NCBI GenBank assembly: GCA_964585805.1
Contig: CAZPFE010000018.1
Span: 1-10,811 of the forward strand
DNA from: CAYLWZ01 sp964585805
Lineage (GTDB): Bacteria; Patescibacteriota; Minisyncoccia; Minisyncoccales; GWA2-38-27
DNA length: 10,811 nt
Direction: 5' to 3'
A model generated the notes under the pieces. That model saw nothing but the letters and a program-made list of their open reading frames with translations, was not told where the DNA came from and did not search any database. Both the position numbers and the translations under genes were made by a program. Shown here in pieces: positions 1 to 6,303 of this stretch (position 1 is the stretch's first letter; every line of letters begins with the position of its first letter).

Positions 1-776
1 GTTTTAAACTCTGTTAATTGCCACTCTATATCTTTACTTGGATCAAAATAAATTTCCCAACCTTCATTTGTTTTGATATTTAATCTTTTTTCTGAAACAA
101 GTAAAACTTCCTTAGGAAAAAGATTTAAAATAATCATTTCTTTTTTAATCTTTAATATCTTTTCCATTATTTCTGGATCAACAACCTGTTTGCCTAAAAC
201 TAAATTAGATAAAATATAACCTAATCTAATTATTGTTTCTTCCTTTCCTAACTCAATTCCGCTTTCTTTTTCTTCTCTATTTTCGTTTTCGTTTTCTTTC
301 TTACTCTCTAAAATGAACTCTTGAAAAATAATTCCTTTTTTATCAATAAAAAAACATTTATCTTCTTGACAAAAAACTGCTACTGGCTCTTTTTCTTCAA
401 TTCTAACGATTAAAGATCTTTTTAAAAAATCTTTTTTAAGAATAATCTTTTCAATTTCTGGAAATTTTTCTTTTAGTTCTTCTTTAATTAAATTTTGGTC
501 AATAAGAAAAATACTCTTTGTGTTAAGAAAAAAAATCTTTTTTTCTGTATTTTTAGCAATAAAATCATGAACCTCTCTTTTCAATTCTTGGTTTTTAGCA
601 TAAGAACTAATACTTTTTAACTGCACAAAAGAAGAAAAAAATATCAAATAAAAAATAGTAAAAACCGTAACTAAAGAAAGCAAAGAAAACCAAAAATTTT
701 TAGATCGTAAAATCTTTAAAACTATCTTTTTTTTCTCTATCTTTCTCTTGTATCTTTTATATCTTCTCCTTTCCAT
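1..776 (-). CDS. ftsQ: FtsQ/DivIB-like cell division protein (3' end outside window)
   Basis: This gene is open from its ATG at 776 to the left edge, giving 258 codons without a stop; the C-terminus is missing. An in-frame TAA lies two codons upstream of the ATG, which fixes the start; no Shine-Dalgarno sequence is visible. The product begins with a strongly basic cytoplasmic tail (residues 1-26), then one membrane helix (about 27-50). A POTRA-type domain follows (about 51-131) with the FtsQ pattern of a polar alpha/beta region, FPEIEK (105-110), IVRIEEKEPVAVF (123-135) and a FIDKKGIIF strand (143-151). FtsQ is a bitopic divisome protein that links FtsL/FtsB to the rest of the division complex. 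An acidic, Asn/Glu-rich insert (about 157-172) interrupts the beta domain. It is separated from the upstream wall operon by a repeat-filled 457-nt gap. The family call is confident; exact orthology is less so. Confidence 0.85.
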   Translation of the reverse strand, partial: MERRRYKRYKRKIEKKKIVLKILRSKNFWFSLLSLVTVFTIFYLIFFSSFVQLKSISSYAKNQELKREVHDFIAKNTEKKIFFLNTKSIFLIDQNLIKEELKEKFPEIEKIILKKDFLKRSLIVRIEEKEPVAVFCQEDKCFFIDKKGIIFQEFILESKKENENENREEKESGIELGKEETIIRLGYILSNLVLGKQVVDPEIMEKILKIKKEMIILNLFPKEVLLVSEKRLNIKTNEGWEIYFDPSKDIEWQLTEFK

Positions 777-844
777 AACTTATAATTACTAACTAATTTA
801 TAAATTTATAACGGTTTGATTATTATTCCCATCCCCCTCCTCTC

Positions 845-875
845 TCCTCCCCCTTCCCTTTGGGAAGGGGGAGGA
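845..875. repeat. Perfect 14-bp inverted repeat with TTT loop
   Basis: Positions 845-858 pair without mismatch with 862-875, leaving a 3-nt TTT loop at 859-861. The right arm runs into GATTAGGGT, matching the sequence after the hairpin at 1109-1135. Neither side is followed by a T-run, so it does not look like an intrinsic terminator. It is the core of the first unit of the array. Confidence 0.85.
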
Positions 876-917
876 TTAGGGTAGAGAAGGTTCCTTTCTC
901 TCTCTTTCTTCTCCTCT

Positions 918-944
918 TTTTATTTCTCCTCTCTCTCCTCCGGA
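918..944 (+). repeat. Direct repeat A, copy 1 (27 nt)
   Basis: This 27-nt stretch begins TTTTATTTCTCCTC and ends CTCTCCTCCGGA. It matches 1011-1037 at 26 of 27 positions; the only difference is T at 932 versus C at 1025. The copies are offset by 93 nt. The near identity, inside otherwise diverged sequence, points to a fairly recent duplication. Confidence 0.85.
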
Positions 945-948
945 GGAG
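935..948. repeat. Perfect 14-bp palindrome CTCCTCCGGAGGAG
   Basis: The sequence is its own reverse complement, centred between 941 and 942, and forms the core of the second array unit. In the partner repeat at 1011-1037 the left half is kept but the right half has become GGAAAAAGG, so the palindrome is broken there. Confidence 0.85.
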
Positions 949-986
949 GATATGTGAGAAGCGTTTTTCCTTAAAAGAAGAAAAAG

Positions 987-1019
987 GATTGAAAAGATGT
1001 TTTCTTTTCCTTTTATTTC
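987..1019 (+). repeat. Direct repeat B, copy 1
   Basis: This stretch starts GATTGAAAAGATGTTTT and ends TTTTATTTC. It corresponds to 1168-1199, with 16 of the first 17 positions identical and small length differences in the T-rich part. It marks the 3' end of an array unit on the plus strand. Confidence 0.75.
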
Positions 1020-1037
1020 TCCTCCCTCTCCTCCGGA
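1011..1037 (+). repeat. Direct repeat A, copy 2 (27 nt)
   Basis: Second copy of the 27-nt repeat at 918-944, with one mismatch. Its first nine bases are also the end of direct repeat B copy 1, so the two repeat families are joined end to end, as expected for successive array units. Confidence 0.85.
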
Positions 1038-1062
1038 AAAAGGTTTTATCTTTTCTCTTTCC

Positions 1063-1081
1063 CCTCCTAAAAAGAAGGAGG
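1063..1081. repeat. Short inverted repeat, 6-bp stem
   Basis: CCTCCT at 1063-1068 pairs with AGGAGG at 1076-1081 around a 7-nt A-rich loop. This is the weakest of the palindromic cores and might be a decayed copy of the longer ones. Confidence 0.55.
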
Positions 1082-1108
1082 AAAAATTTCTTCTCTTCTC
1101 CTCTCCTT

Positions 1109-1135
1109 TCCTCCCCCTCCTTTGGAGGGGGAGGA
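1109..1135. repeat. Perfect 12-bp inverted repeat with TTT loop
   Basis: Positions 1109-1120 pair perfectly with 1124-1135 around a TTT loop at 1121-1123. The right arm continues as GATTAAGGTGGGGGAGG, which matches the flank of the hairpin at 845-875 at most positions: GGAGGATTA is identical, followed by four purine substitutions in the next twelve bases. Same TTT loop, same flank and same orientation mark the two as copies of one element. Confidence 0.85.
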
Positions 1136-1167
1136 TTAAGGTGGGGGAGGAAAAAAGGAAGAAGGAA

Positions 1168-1199
1168 GATTGAAGAGATGTTTTTCTTTTTTTTATTTC
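1168..1199 (+). repeat. Direct repeat B, copy 2
   Basis: This copy starts GATTGAAGAGATGTTTT and ends TTTTATTTC, matching 987-1019. It is the right-hand end of the array; beyond it the sequence returns to ordinary AT-rich DNA and the stop codon of the femAB-like gene. Confidence 0.75.
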
Positions 1200-1221
1200 G
1201 TTATTAAATTGACCGGATAGT

Positions 1222-1227
1222 ATTATA
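1222..1227 (-). promoter_or_regulatory. Possible -10 box (TATAAT) just after the femAB-like gene
   Basis: A perfect TATAAT is read on the minus strand immediately downstream of the femAB-like stop codon. No convincing -35 box lies 16-18 nt upstream, where the sequence is A-rich. If it is active, the transcript would cross the whole repeat array before reaching ftsQ at 776. In such AT-rich DNA the match could easily be chance. Confidence 0.2.
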
Positions 1228-1233
1228 CATAAC

Positions 1234-2295
1234 TTATAAACCTCTTTTTATTTTTCGTCCTATTTCAAAAAGATAAATCAACCAATAAAACCAAGATAAA
1301 GGAAAATCCTGGGTCTTTAAGTATTCTTTTTTATAACCTCCAAAACCCATTTTAAAAAGAGTAGGACCTGCCCAAGGATGATTTTGCTTTTTAAAAGGAT
1401 CGACATATCCCCAAAAATCGTAAATAGAACAACCCCGCTTTTTAGCTTCTCTAATTGCTTCCCATTGAATAAGATAAGGAATAGAAAATTTAGAATACTT
1501 TGCTAAAGAAGCAGCTTGATGATAAAATCCAATACCAGACCAAAATATAACTATTGCTCCAGCCGCTATCTCTCCTTGATATTTACCTAAAAATAAGAAA
1601 GCTTGATTATTTTTAGCAAAAACTTCAAATTCGTTTTTAATAAATTGAGAAGAAAAAGGAACAAAATTCTGCCTTTTAGCCACTGCCTGATTAAGTTCTT
1701 GATAAATTTCAATATCTTCAATATTTTGACTTTTAAAAATCTCTATATCTTTGTTTTTAGATGCTTTCCTAATTAAATAACGAGTTGTTTTTCTCATATT
1801 TGCTAATAACTCTTCTTCAGAAGGGGTAATATCCAACCTCCAAGTAGCATCATAAGCAGAAGCATGCATTGGTGCTTCTTTAAATCCTAAATTTTTAAAA
1901 ATTTTTATATTTTCTTCGTTCCTCTCTAAAAGCGGCGCTATTCTGATAAATTTTGCTTTTTCTTCTCGGCCAATCCTTCTAATCTCTTTTAATAATAGGT
2001 TTAGAATTTCAAATTTTAGAATATCTGAAGATCGTTTTGAGTTTAAATCAAATCTATAATCTTTTATATTTGGTCCATGTTGAATTAAGAGAAAAGTCCC
2101 TCTTTTAGAAACAATCTTAACGACAAGCGCTACGGCTATCAATTCATTATCATCAAAAACTCCTAATCGAAATATCTTATTTCCCATTTTTTCTTGAAAA
2201 ATCCCCCAATTCCAAGAATCCAGAAATGTCTTTTCTCTGCATTCTAAAAAAAATTTTTCCCATTTTTCTTTGTCTTTTATCTCTTTTATCTCCAT
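1234..2295 (-). CDS. FemAB-type peptidoglycan bridge aminoacyltransferase
   Basis: A 353-residue protein with the double GNAT-like fold signature of the FemA/FemB/FmhB family. These enzymes transfer amino acids from aminoacyl-tRNA to the stem peptide of lipid II or a related precursor, at the inner face of the membrane. Visible marks are SWNWGIFQ (27-34), MRKTTRYLIRKASK (167-180), IYDFWGYVD (291-299) and HPWAGPTLFKMGFGG (306-320); the last is a hallmark of the family C-terminus. The protein ends in a hydrophobic-basic segment (about 332-353) that may contact the membrane. The ATG at 2295 lies inside the preceding gene, overlapping it by 10 nt, with no visible Shine-Dalgarno sequence, which suggests translational coupling. 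It is the last gene of the run. The amino acid added cannot be read from the sequence. Confidence 0.87.
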   Translation of the reverse strand: MEIKEIKDKEKWEKFFLECREKTFLDSWNWGIFQEKMGNKIFRLGVFDDNELIAVALVVKIVSKRGTFLLIQHGPNIKDYRFDLNSKRSSDILKFEILNLLLKEIRRIGREEKAKFIRIAPLLERNEENIKIFKNLGFKEAPMHASAYDATWRLDITPSEEELLANMRKTTRYLIRKASKNKDIEIFKSQNIEDIEIYQELNQAVAKRQNFVPFSSQFIKNEFEVFAKNNQAFLFLGKYQGEIAAGAIVIFWSGIGFYHQAASLAKYSKFSIPYLIQWEAIREAKKRGCSIYDFWGYVDPFKKQNHPWAGPTLFKMGFGGYKKEYLKTQDFPLSWFYWLIYLFEIGRKIKRGL

Positions 2296-2750
2296 ATAGT
2301 ATATAAGCTATTAAATCTTACAATATCGCCAACCTTAATATTATTTTCATCAACAACGCCGGCATTAAGTTCTAAAATATACTTTGCCTTTCCTTTATGT
2401 TTAAAAACTTCACAATTTTCTGTCTTACAGGGAGGAAGATTGCTTTTAATATCTATTATTTTATTATCTTTATCAATCCAGATTACATCTAAAGGAATCA
2501 AAGTATTCTTCATCCAAATAGGATAAGTACCCTCTTTATCATAAACAAAAATCATTCCAGAATCTGCTGGTAATGTTGTTTTAAACATCAATCCTTTTCG
2601 CTTTTCTTCTGCTGTCTTCGCAACTTTCACCTTAAAGCAAGCGCTATTAATACAGACTATTTTTATCTTATTATAAAAAATTATAACTACTAAAAATACC
2701 AATGCCAATAATATCAATAATAAAAAAGTTTTATTTTTCATCTTTTTCAT
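2286..2750 (-). CDS. Membrane-anchored DUF192 family protein
   Basis: A 154-residue protein with an N-terminal membrane helix or uncleaved signal anchor (about 8-26), followed by a DUF192 domain (about 38-146). The family pattern is clear: AEEKRKGLMFKTTLPADSGMIF, then IWMKNTLIPLDVIWID (78-93), NLPPC (104-108), ILELNAGVV and the closing KVGDIVRF. Two extra cysteines (108 and 113) flank CKTENC, and with C33 and C38 they could form disulfides outside the cell; that is inference. The biochemical function of DUF192 is not firmly established. The ATG at 2750 overlaps the aminotransferase gene by 20 nt; a second ATG at 2741 would give an 11-nt overlap and a protein three residues shorter. Neither has a good ribosome binding site. 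Confidence 0.87.
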   Translation of the reverse strand: MKKMKNKTFLLLILLALVFLVVIIFYNKIKIVCINSACFKVKVAKTAEEKRKGLMFKTTLPADSGMIFVYDKEGTYPIWMKNTLIPLDVIWIDKDNKIIDIKSNLPPCKTENCEVFKHKGKAKYILELNAGVVDENNIKVGDIVRFNSLYTIWR

Positions 2751-3993
2751 ATTTATTAAAAAAATTAACTATCTTTTTCGCTTGTTTCTTAGAAAGATTA
2801 ATATGGGTAGGAAGATTTACTATACTTTCAGCTATTTTTTCTGCCTGAGGACAGCATCCCCATTGATATCCTGTTTTACTGATATCAGTATCCGGAGGGA
2901 CAACAGGGCCCTTTCGCCAGCCGTCGTTTAAATAAATTCTTCTCTTCCTAGCCGCTTTTAAAATTTTATCTGTATCCTCACCAACTAAAATCGGAAATTT
3001 CATAAAAATTGGAAAAACATCCTCTTCTTCTTTAGCTAAAGGCATTTTAAATTCTTTCTTTAAATTTTTCTTATAAAACCTGACAATTTCTCTTCTATGT
3101 CTATTAAATTTCTCTAACTTTTCCAATTGATTTAGTGCTAAAACTGCTAAAGCATTAGGCATTCTTTTGGGAAAACATCTCGGAATCTCACCTTTCTTTT
3201 CTTTTTTATAAACCGCTTTTGATAAAATTGAAAATTTATGGAATCCGCCCAAAACTATCCTTCCGAAATTACTGCCAATCCCATAAGCAGGCAAAACAAA
3301 ATAATTTACCATAATCGGATGCAAAAGTTGTTGAAAAATCCAAAAATTTGATGGATAAGAAATTTTAGATTGAAATTCTTTTATCTTTTCTGCTATCTTT
3401 TTATTATTAGTTACGGCCATTCCGCCAAAAACCGAAGATATTATTTTATCCCGGCCAAAACTGAAAAAAGCCACATCACCAAAAGTTCCTACTTTCTTAT
3501 TATAGTATCCTACCCCTAAAGAATGAGCGCAATCTTCAATCAAAAACAATTCATTTTCTTTGGCTATTTTCAAAACTCTTTCCATTTTAGCAGGATAACC
3601 AAAAGTATGCTGAACCATTATTGCTTTTGTTTGGGGAGTTACCTTCTTTTTTAAATCATCTGGATCTATATTTATCGTCTCATCAACATCAACAAAAACA
3701 GGTCTTGCTCCAACGGCTAAAATCGGATTGACAGCGGCATTGCAAGTAAACGCCTGAAGTAAAACCTCATCTTCTCTATCTATTCCCAAAGAATACAAAA
3801 TCGCCATTAAAGCCGAACGGCCGCTGTTAAAAGCAAAAGCATATCTTACCCCTAAATATTTTTTAAATTTACCTTCTAACCTCTCTACTGCTTTATTTTT
3901 TTTCCATTTCCAAGGACTAAAAAGCAATTTAAAAGTCAATTTAATGTCATCTTTTTCAATATTTGGCGACAAAGATATCGAAATTGGTTTCAT
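2731..3993 (-). CDS. DegT/DnrJ/EryC1/StrS family PLP-dependent aminotransferase
   Basis: A 420-residue fold-type I aminotransferase. It shows FNSGRSAL (55-62, cofactor phosphate binding), EDCAHSLG (153-160, with Asp154 facing the PLP ring nitrogen), and FGDVAFFSFGRDKIISSVFGGM (171-192), in which Lys183 is the likely Schiff-base lysine. The C-terminal CCPQAEKIAESIVNLPTH segment is also typical. Family members usually transaminate keto-sugar nucleotides for envelope polysaccharides, though some act on other substrates. Here it sits between a Mur ligase and DUF192/FemAB genes rather than in a sugar cluster, so a role in wall or surface modification is plausible but unproven. It starts 14 nt after the murF-type gene and shares its last 20 nt with the next gene. 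The ATG has no visible Shine-Dalgarno sequence. Confidence 0.87.
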   Translation of the reverse strand: MKPISISLSPNIEKDDIKLTFKLLFSPWKWKKNKAVERLEGKFKKYLGVRYAFAFNSGRSALMAILYSLGIDREDEVLLQAFTCNAAVNPILAVGARPVFVDVDETINIDPDDLKKKVTPQTKAIMVQHTFGYPAKMERVLKIAKENELFLIEDCAHSLGVGYYNKKVGTFGDVAFFSFGRDKIISSVFGGMAVTNNKKIAEKIKEFQSKISYPSNFWIFQQLLHPIMVNYFVLPAYGIGSNFGRIVLGGFHKFSILSKAVYKKEKKGEIPRCFPKRMPNALAVLALNQLEKLEKFNRHRREIVRFYKKNLKKEFKMPLAKEEEDVFPIFMKFPILVGEDTDKILKAARKRRIYLNDGWRKGPVVPPDTDISKTGYQWGCCPQAEKIAESIVNLPTHINLSKKQAKKIVNFFNKYEKDEK

Positions 3994-4007
3994 ACAATTT
4001 TACTTTT

Positions 4008-5516
4008 TTATTTGTCGCATAATAAATCAATAATTTTTCTTGGTATCCTTCCTTCTAAAAGAATAACACTGTTTATTTCGCAAGATTTTATTCTGCTAAT
4101 AATTTCGTCTGGATTTTTAATAAATAAAATATTTTCTCCTTTCATCCCTGTTTCTGCCGCTCCTTTTTTAATCTCTTTAAAATAATCATTAGTCGTTATT
4201 ATCGCCAAATCGCACACCTCGCCGATTTTTCTGCCAATCTCCCTATGGATGCTCCCTGCCGCTCGGCCCAATTCAATTAAACAAGGCATTACTACTATTT
4301 TTCTGCCTTTATAATTTTTTAAATAATCTAAATCAGCTAAAACACCATCTGGATTTGCTGAATAAGAAGAATCTAAAATAACTGGTTTGTCTTTTTTTAA
4401 AAATTTAATCCCTCCTTGGTTTGAATTAATCTTTAAACAAGCGCTTGCAATTTCTTGGAAACTCATACCTAATTCTTTAGCGCAAGCAATTGCTAATAAG
4501 ATGTTAGTAACATTTTGTTTGCCCAATAAATTCACTTTAAAATTATTTTTTTTCTCGTTATTTTTTCTACTGTTTTTAGAAAAAACTTGAAATAAAAGAT
4601 ATTCTTTATCTATTTCAAAATTTTCAACCCAAAAATCAACTTCTTCTTTTTTATTTTTAAAAAAAGAACATTTAATAATTTTTCCCGCCTTAAATTTGCC
4701 TTTATTTCTCTGAAAATAATTTTTAATAAAATCATTATCCCAGTTCAAAATACCAATTCCTTCTTTGTTTAAACTCTCTATTAGTTCAAACTTGCCCTTA
4801 ACAATATTTTCTTGAGAACCAAATGTAGATAAGTGTTGTTGGTTGATGCCAGTAAGAATACCTATTTTTGGTTTAATAACTTGGCAGACTTCTTTTATTT
4901 TCCCCCTTTCATAAGCGCCTATTTCAGCAATAAAGACTTCATGGTCTGGCTTCAGTTTTTCTAAAACCGTTTTAGCGATGCCAATTTCAGCATTAACATT
5001 TTTTTCTGTTTTTAGAATATTAAATTTAGCCGAGAGAATTTCTGCCAAAAACTCCTTTGTTGAACTCTTGCCATAACTACCAGTAATCCCAATCACCACC
5101 CCTCCTTTTTTCTTAAATTGGACAATCTTTTTTTCTGCTTTTAAAAGAATGACCTTTCTAAACAAAAAAGTTGGCAATTGAAAAAATAAAATCAGCAAAG
5201 AAAATATTAAAGGACTAAGAATTAAAGAAAAGAAAATAGCTAAACAAAAAATTTTTTCTGGTAGAGAAAAAATAAAGCTTAAAAAAAATACTTCTAAAAA
5301 AATACCGGTTCCAAAGATTAAAACAACTTTTTTTGTAAATTTAGGATATCTAAACCTATAAAAACTAACTAAAAACTTTTTTATTCCTTGAGTTTCAAAA
5401 TGAGCTCGAAAACGGCCCCGGTGATATTCTTTTAACTGCCAAAGCCAAAGCCAAAAAAGAAAAAGTTTTAAATTTAAAAAAAACCAAATTAAACTAACTG
5501 ATAATTTGAACAACAT
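4008..5516 (-). CDS. murF: MurF-type Mur ligase with N-terminal membrane domain
   Basis: A 502-residue Mur ligase. MurF joins D-Ala-D-Ala to the UDP-MurNAc-tripeptide using ATP. The central ATPase domain begins with GITGSYGKSST (143-153; P-loop Lys150), then TEKNVNAEIG (170-179), TGINQQHLSTFGS (222-234) and VKGKFEL with the likely carbamylated Lys242. The C-terminal domain has LDSSYSANPDG (381-391, matching the usual DxYNANP) and LGRAAGSIHREIG (416-428). Unusually, residues 1-135 are not the normal substrate-binding domain. They form several hydrophobic segments (about 5-25, 65-84, 88-118) around WQLKEYHRGRFRAHF, so the enzyme appears tethered to the membrane. It starts 4 nt after the hydrolase gene. 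The Mur ligase call is firm; the exact substrate, and hence the murF name, is less certain. Confidence 0.8.
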   Translation of the reverse strand: MLFKLSVSLIWFFLNLKLFLFWLWLWQLKEYHRGRFRAHFETQGIKKFLVSFYRFRYPKFTKKVVLIFGTGIFLEVFFLSFIFSLPEKIFCLAIFFSLILSPLIFSLLILFFQLPTFLFRKVILLKAEKKIVQFKKKGGVVIGITGSYGKSSTKEFLAEILSAKFNILKTEKNVNAEIGIAKTVLEKLKPDHEVFIAEIGAYERGKIKEVCQVIKPKIGILTGINQQHLSTFGSQENIVKGKFELIESLNKEGIGILNWDNDFIKNYFQRNKGKFKAGKIIKCSFFKNKKEEVDFWVENFEIDKEYLLFQVFSKNSRKNNEKKNNFKVNLLGKQNVTNILLAIACAKELGMSFQEIASACLKINSNQGGIKFLKKDKPVILDSSYSANPDGVLADLDYLKNYKGRKIVVMPCLIELGRAAGSIHREIGRKIGEVCDLAIITTNDYFKEIKKGAAETGMKGENILFIKNPDEIISRIKSCEINSVILLEGRIPRKIIDLLCDK

Positions 5517-5520
5517 ATTA

Positions 5521-6303
5521 TTAATTAATCTCTTGAATTATTATCTCTCCCAATTCCTTAGCAAAACGCACTTCTAAATTATGCTTACCTTGAGGAATAA
5601 TAACTAATTTAGAATTTTTTATTTTTTGATTAATCAATCTTCCATCTCTCAAAGGAGTAATATCATCTTTTTTGCCCCAAATAATAATTGTCGGTTGAAT
5701 AATACTCGGCAGAAAAGAAATTAAATCTTCTTTAAGAACTTTTAAAAGTATTTTTTTCATAATTCCTTGAGCATAAGGATAATCGCTTTTTCTAATAATA
5801 AAGCGATAGAAAATTTTTCTAAAAAAACTATATCCTGGCAAAAAAGAAAAATATTTTAATTTTTTAGCCAAAAAATAATAAATTTTCTTTTTAAAAGTTA
5901 TTCTCCGACAGCATGCAGCTCCTACTAAAAATAATTTCTTTACTTTTTGGGGAAATTTTAAACTATATTTAACTGCTAAAGAACCTCCAAAAGAATGACC
6001 TAAAAGATGAAACTCTTCCAAATCTAAACTTTTGACAAATTCGTCAATAAATTGAGAATAATCATCAAGTCCCCAAGTTTCTAAAGGTTCTTCACTTTCG
6101 CCAAAACCAGGCAAATCAGGAATGATTACCCTATACCCATTTTCTGCTAAAAACTTTCCAACTTCCACCCATCTCTCACCCTTAGAACCCCAACCGTGCA
6201 GAATCAAAAAAGAAAATTTTTCTTTTTCTGGCTTAATCTCTAAAAAACTAACTTTCAAGCCTTTAATTTTGATTCTCTCTTTTTTGTAGTAAACTTTTAG
6301 CAT
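5521..6303 (-). CDS. Alpha/beta hydrolase, serine hydrolase type
   Basis: A 260-residue alpha/beta hydrolase fold protein. It has the HGWG oxyanion-hole motif (36-39), DLPGFGES (63-70), the nucleophile elbow GHSFGG (102-107, Ser104), an acid in WGKKDD (209-214), and the catalytic histidine in QGKHNLEV (His241). A basic, aromatic-rich lid region (about 133-175) could bind a lipid or membrane surface. The substrate cannot be told from the sequence; esterase, lipase and C-C hydrolase activities are all possible. No signal peptide is seen, so it is probably cytoplasmic. I place the start at the ATG at 6303, where AAGGA sits 6 nt upstream, rather than at the in-frame TTG at 6309. The gene overlaps the end of gltX by 41 nt and is followed after 4 nt by the Mur ligase gene. 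Confidence 0.85.
   Translation of the reverse strand: MLKVYYKKERIKIKGLKVSFLEIKPEKEKFSFLILHGWGSKGERWVEVGKFLAENGYRVIIPDLPGFGESEEPLETWGLDDYSQFIDEFVKSLDLEEFHLLGHSFGGSLAVKYSLKFPQKVKKLFLVGAACCRRITFKKKIYYFLAKKLKYFSFLPGYSFFRKIFYRFIIRKSDYPYAQGIMKKILLKVLKEDLISFLPSIIQPTIIIWGKKDDITPLRDGRLINQKIKNSKLVIIPQGKHNLEVRFAKELGEIIIQEIN

Larger units (their letters stand above)
829..1199. repeat. Imperfect tandem array of hairpin-bearing pyrimidine/purine units
   Basis: Read on the plus strand, the segment breaks into units that each start with a C/T-rich arm, pass through a self-complementary core, continue as a G/A-rich arm and, for most, end in a T-rich stretch closing with TTTTATTTC. That closing string occurs at 918-926, 1011-1019 and 1191-1199. 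The units are roughly 829-926, 927-1019 and 1020-1199; the last looks like two units joined near 1089, where AAAAATTTC stands in for the closing string. Cores are at 845-875, 935-948, 1063-1081 and 1109-1135. GC content is clearly higher than in the surrounding genes. It resembles a local expansion of a palindromic REP- or MITE-like element; the class is inference. Confidence 0.7.
777..1233. other. Gene-free interval between femAB-like gene and ftsQ, filled with repeats
   Basis: No credible coding sequence lies in this 457-nt stretch. Positions 777-828 are AT-rich and would form the immediate ftsQ leader; they contain two TATAAA-like boxes on the minus strand (797-802 and 805-810) but no matching -35 box. 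Positions 829-1199 hold an array of C/T-rich then G/A-rich blocks with palindromic cores, described in separate entries. Positions 1200-1233 are ordinary AT-rich sequence just after the upstream stop codon. I see no T-run directly following any hairpin on either strand, so no intrinsic terminator can be called. Confidence 0.9.

Noticed and set aside
845..1135. The hairpins as intrinsic terminators
   Set aside because: No T-run directly follows a stem on either strand; the sequence after each stem is purine- or mixed-rich.
918..1199. CRISPR array
   Set aside because: Units are of unequal length, the sequence between matching parts is itself repetitive rather than unique spacers, and no cas genes are present.
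860..1207. Plus-strand open frame of 115 codons
   Set aside because: It is a translation of the repeat array, made of Phe/Leu and Arg/Lys/Gly runs from C/T-rich and G/A-rich blocks, with no protein-like pattern or ribosome binding site.
1209..1240. Plus-strand promoter (TTGACC followed by TATAAA)
   Set aside because: The spacing of about 20 nt is too long and it would drive antisense transcription into the femAB-like gene, with no plus-strand gene to serve.
4387..4590. Plus-strand open frame opposite the Mur ligase
   Set aside because: It is antisense to the conserved ligase core and has no recognisable domain.
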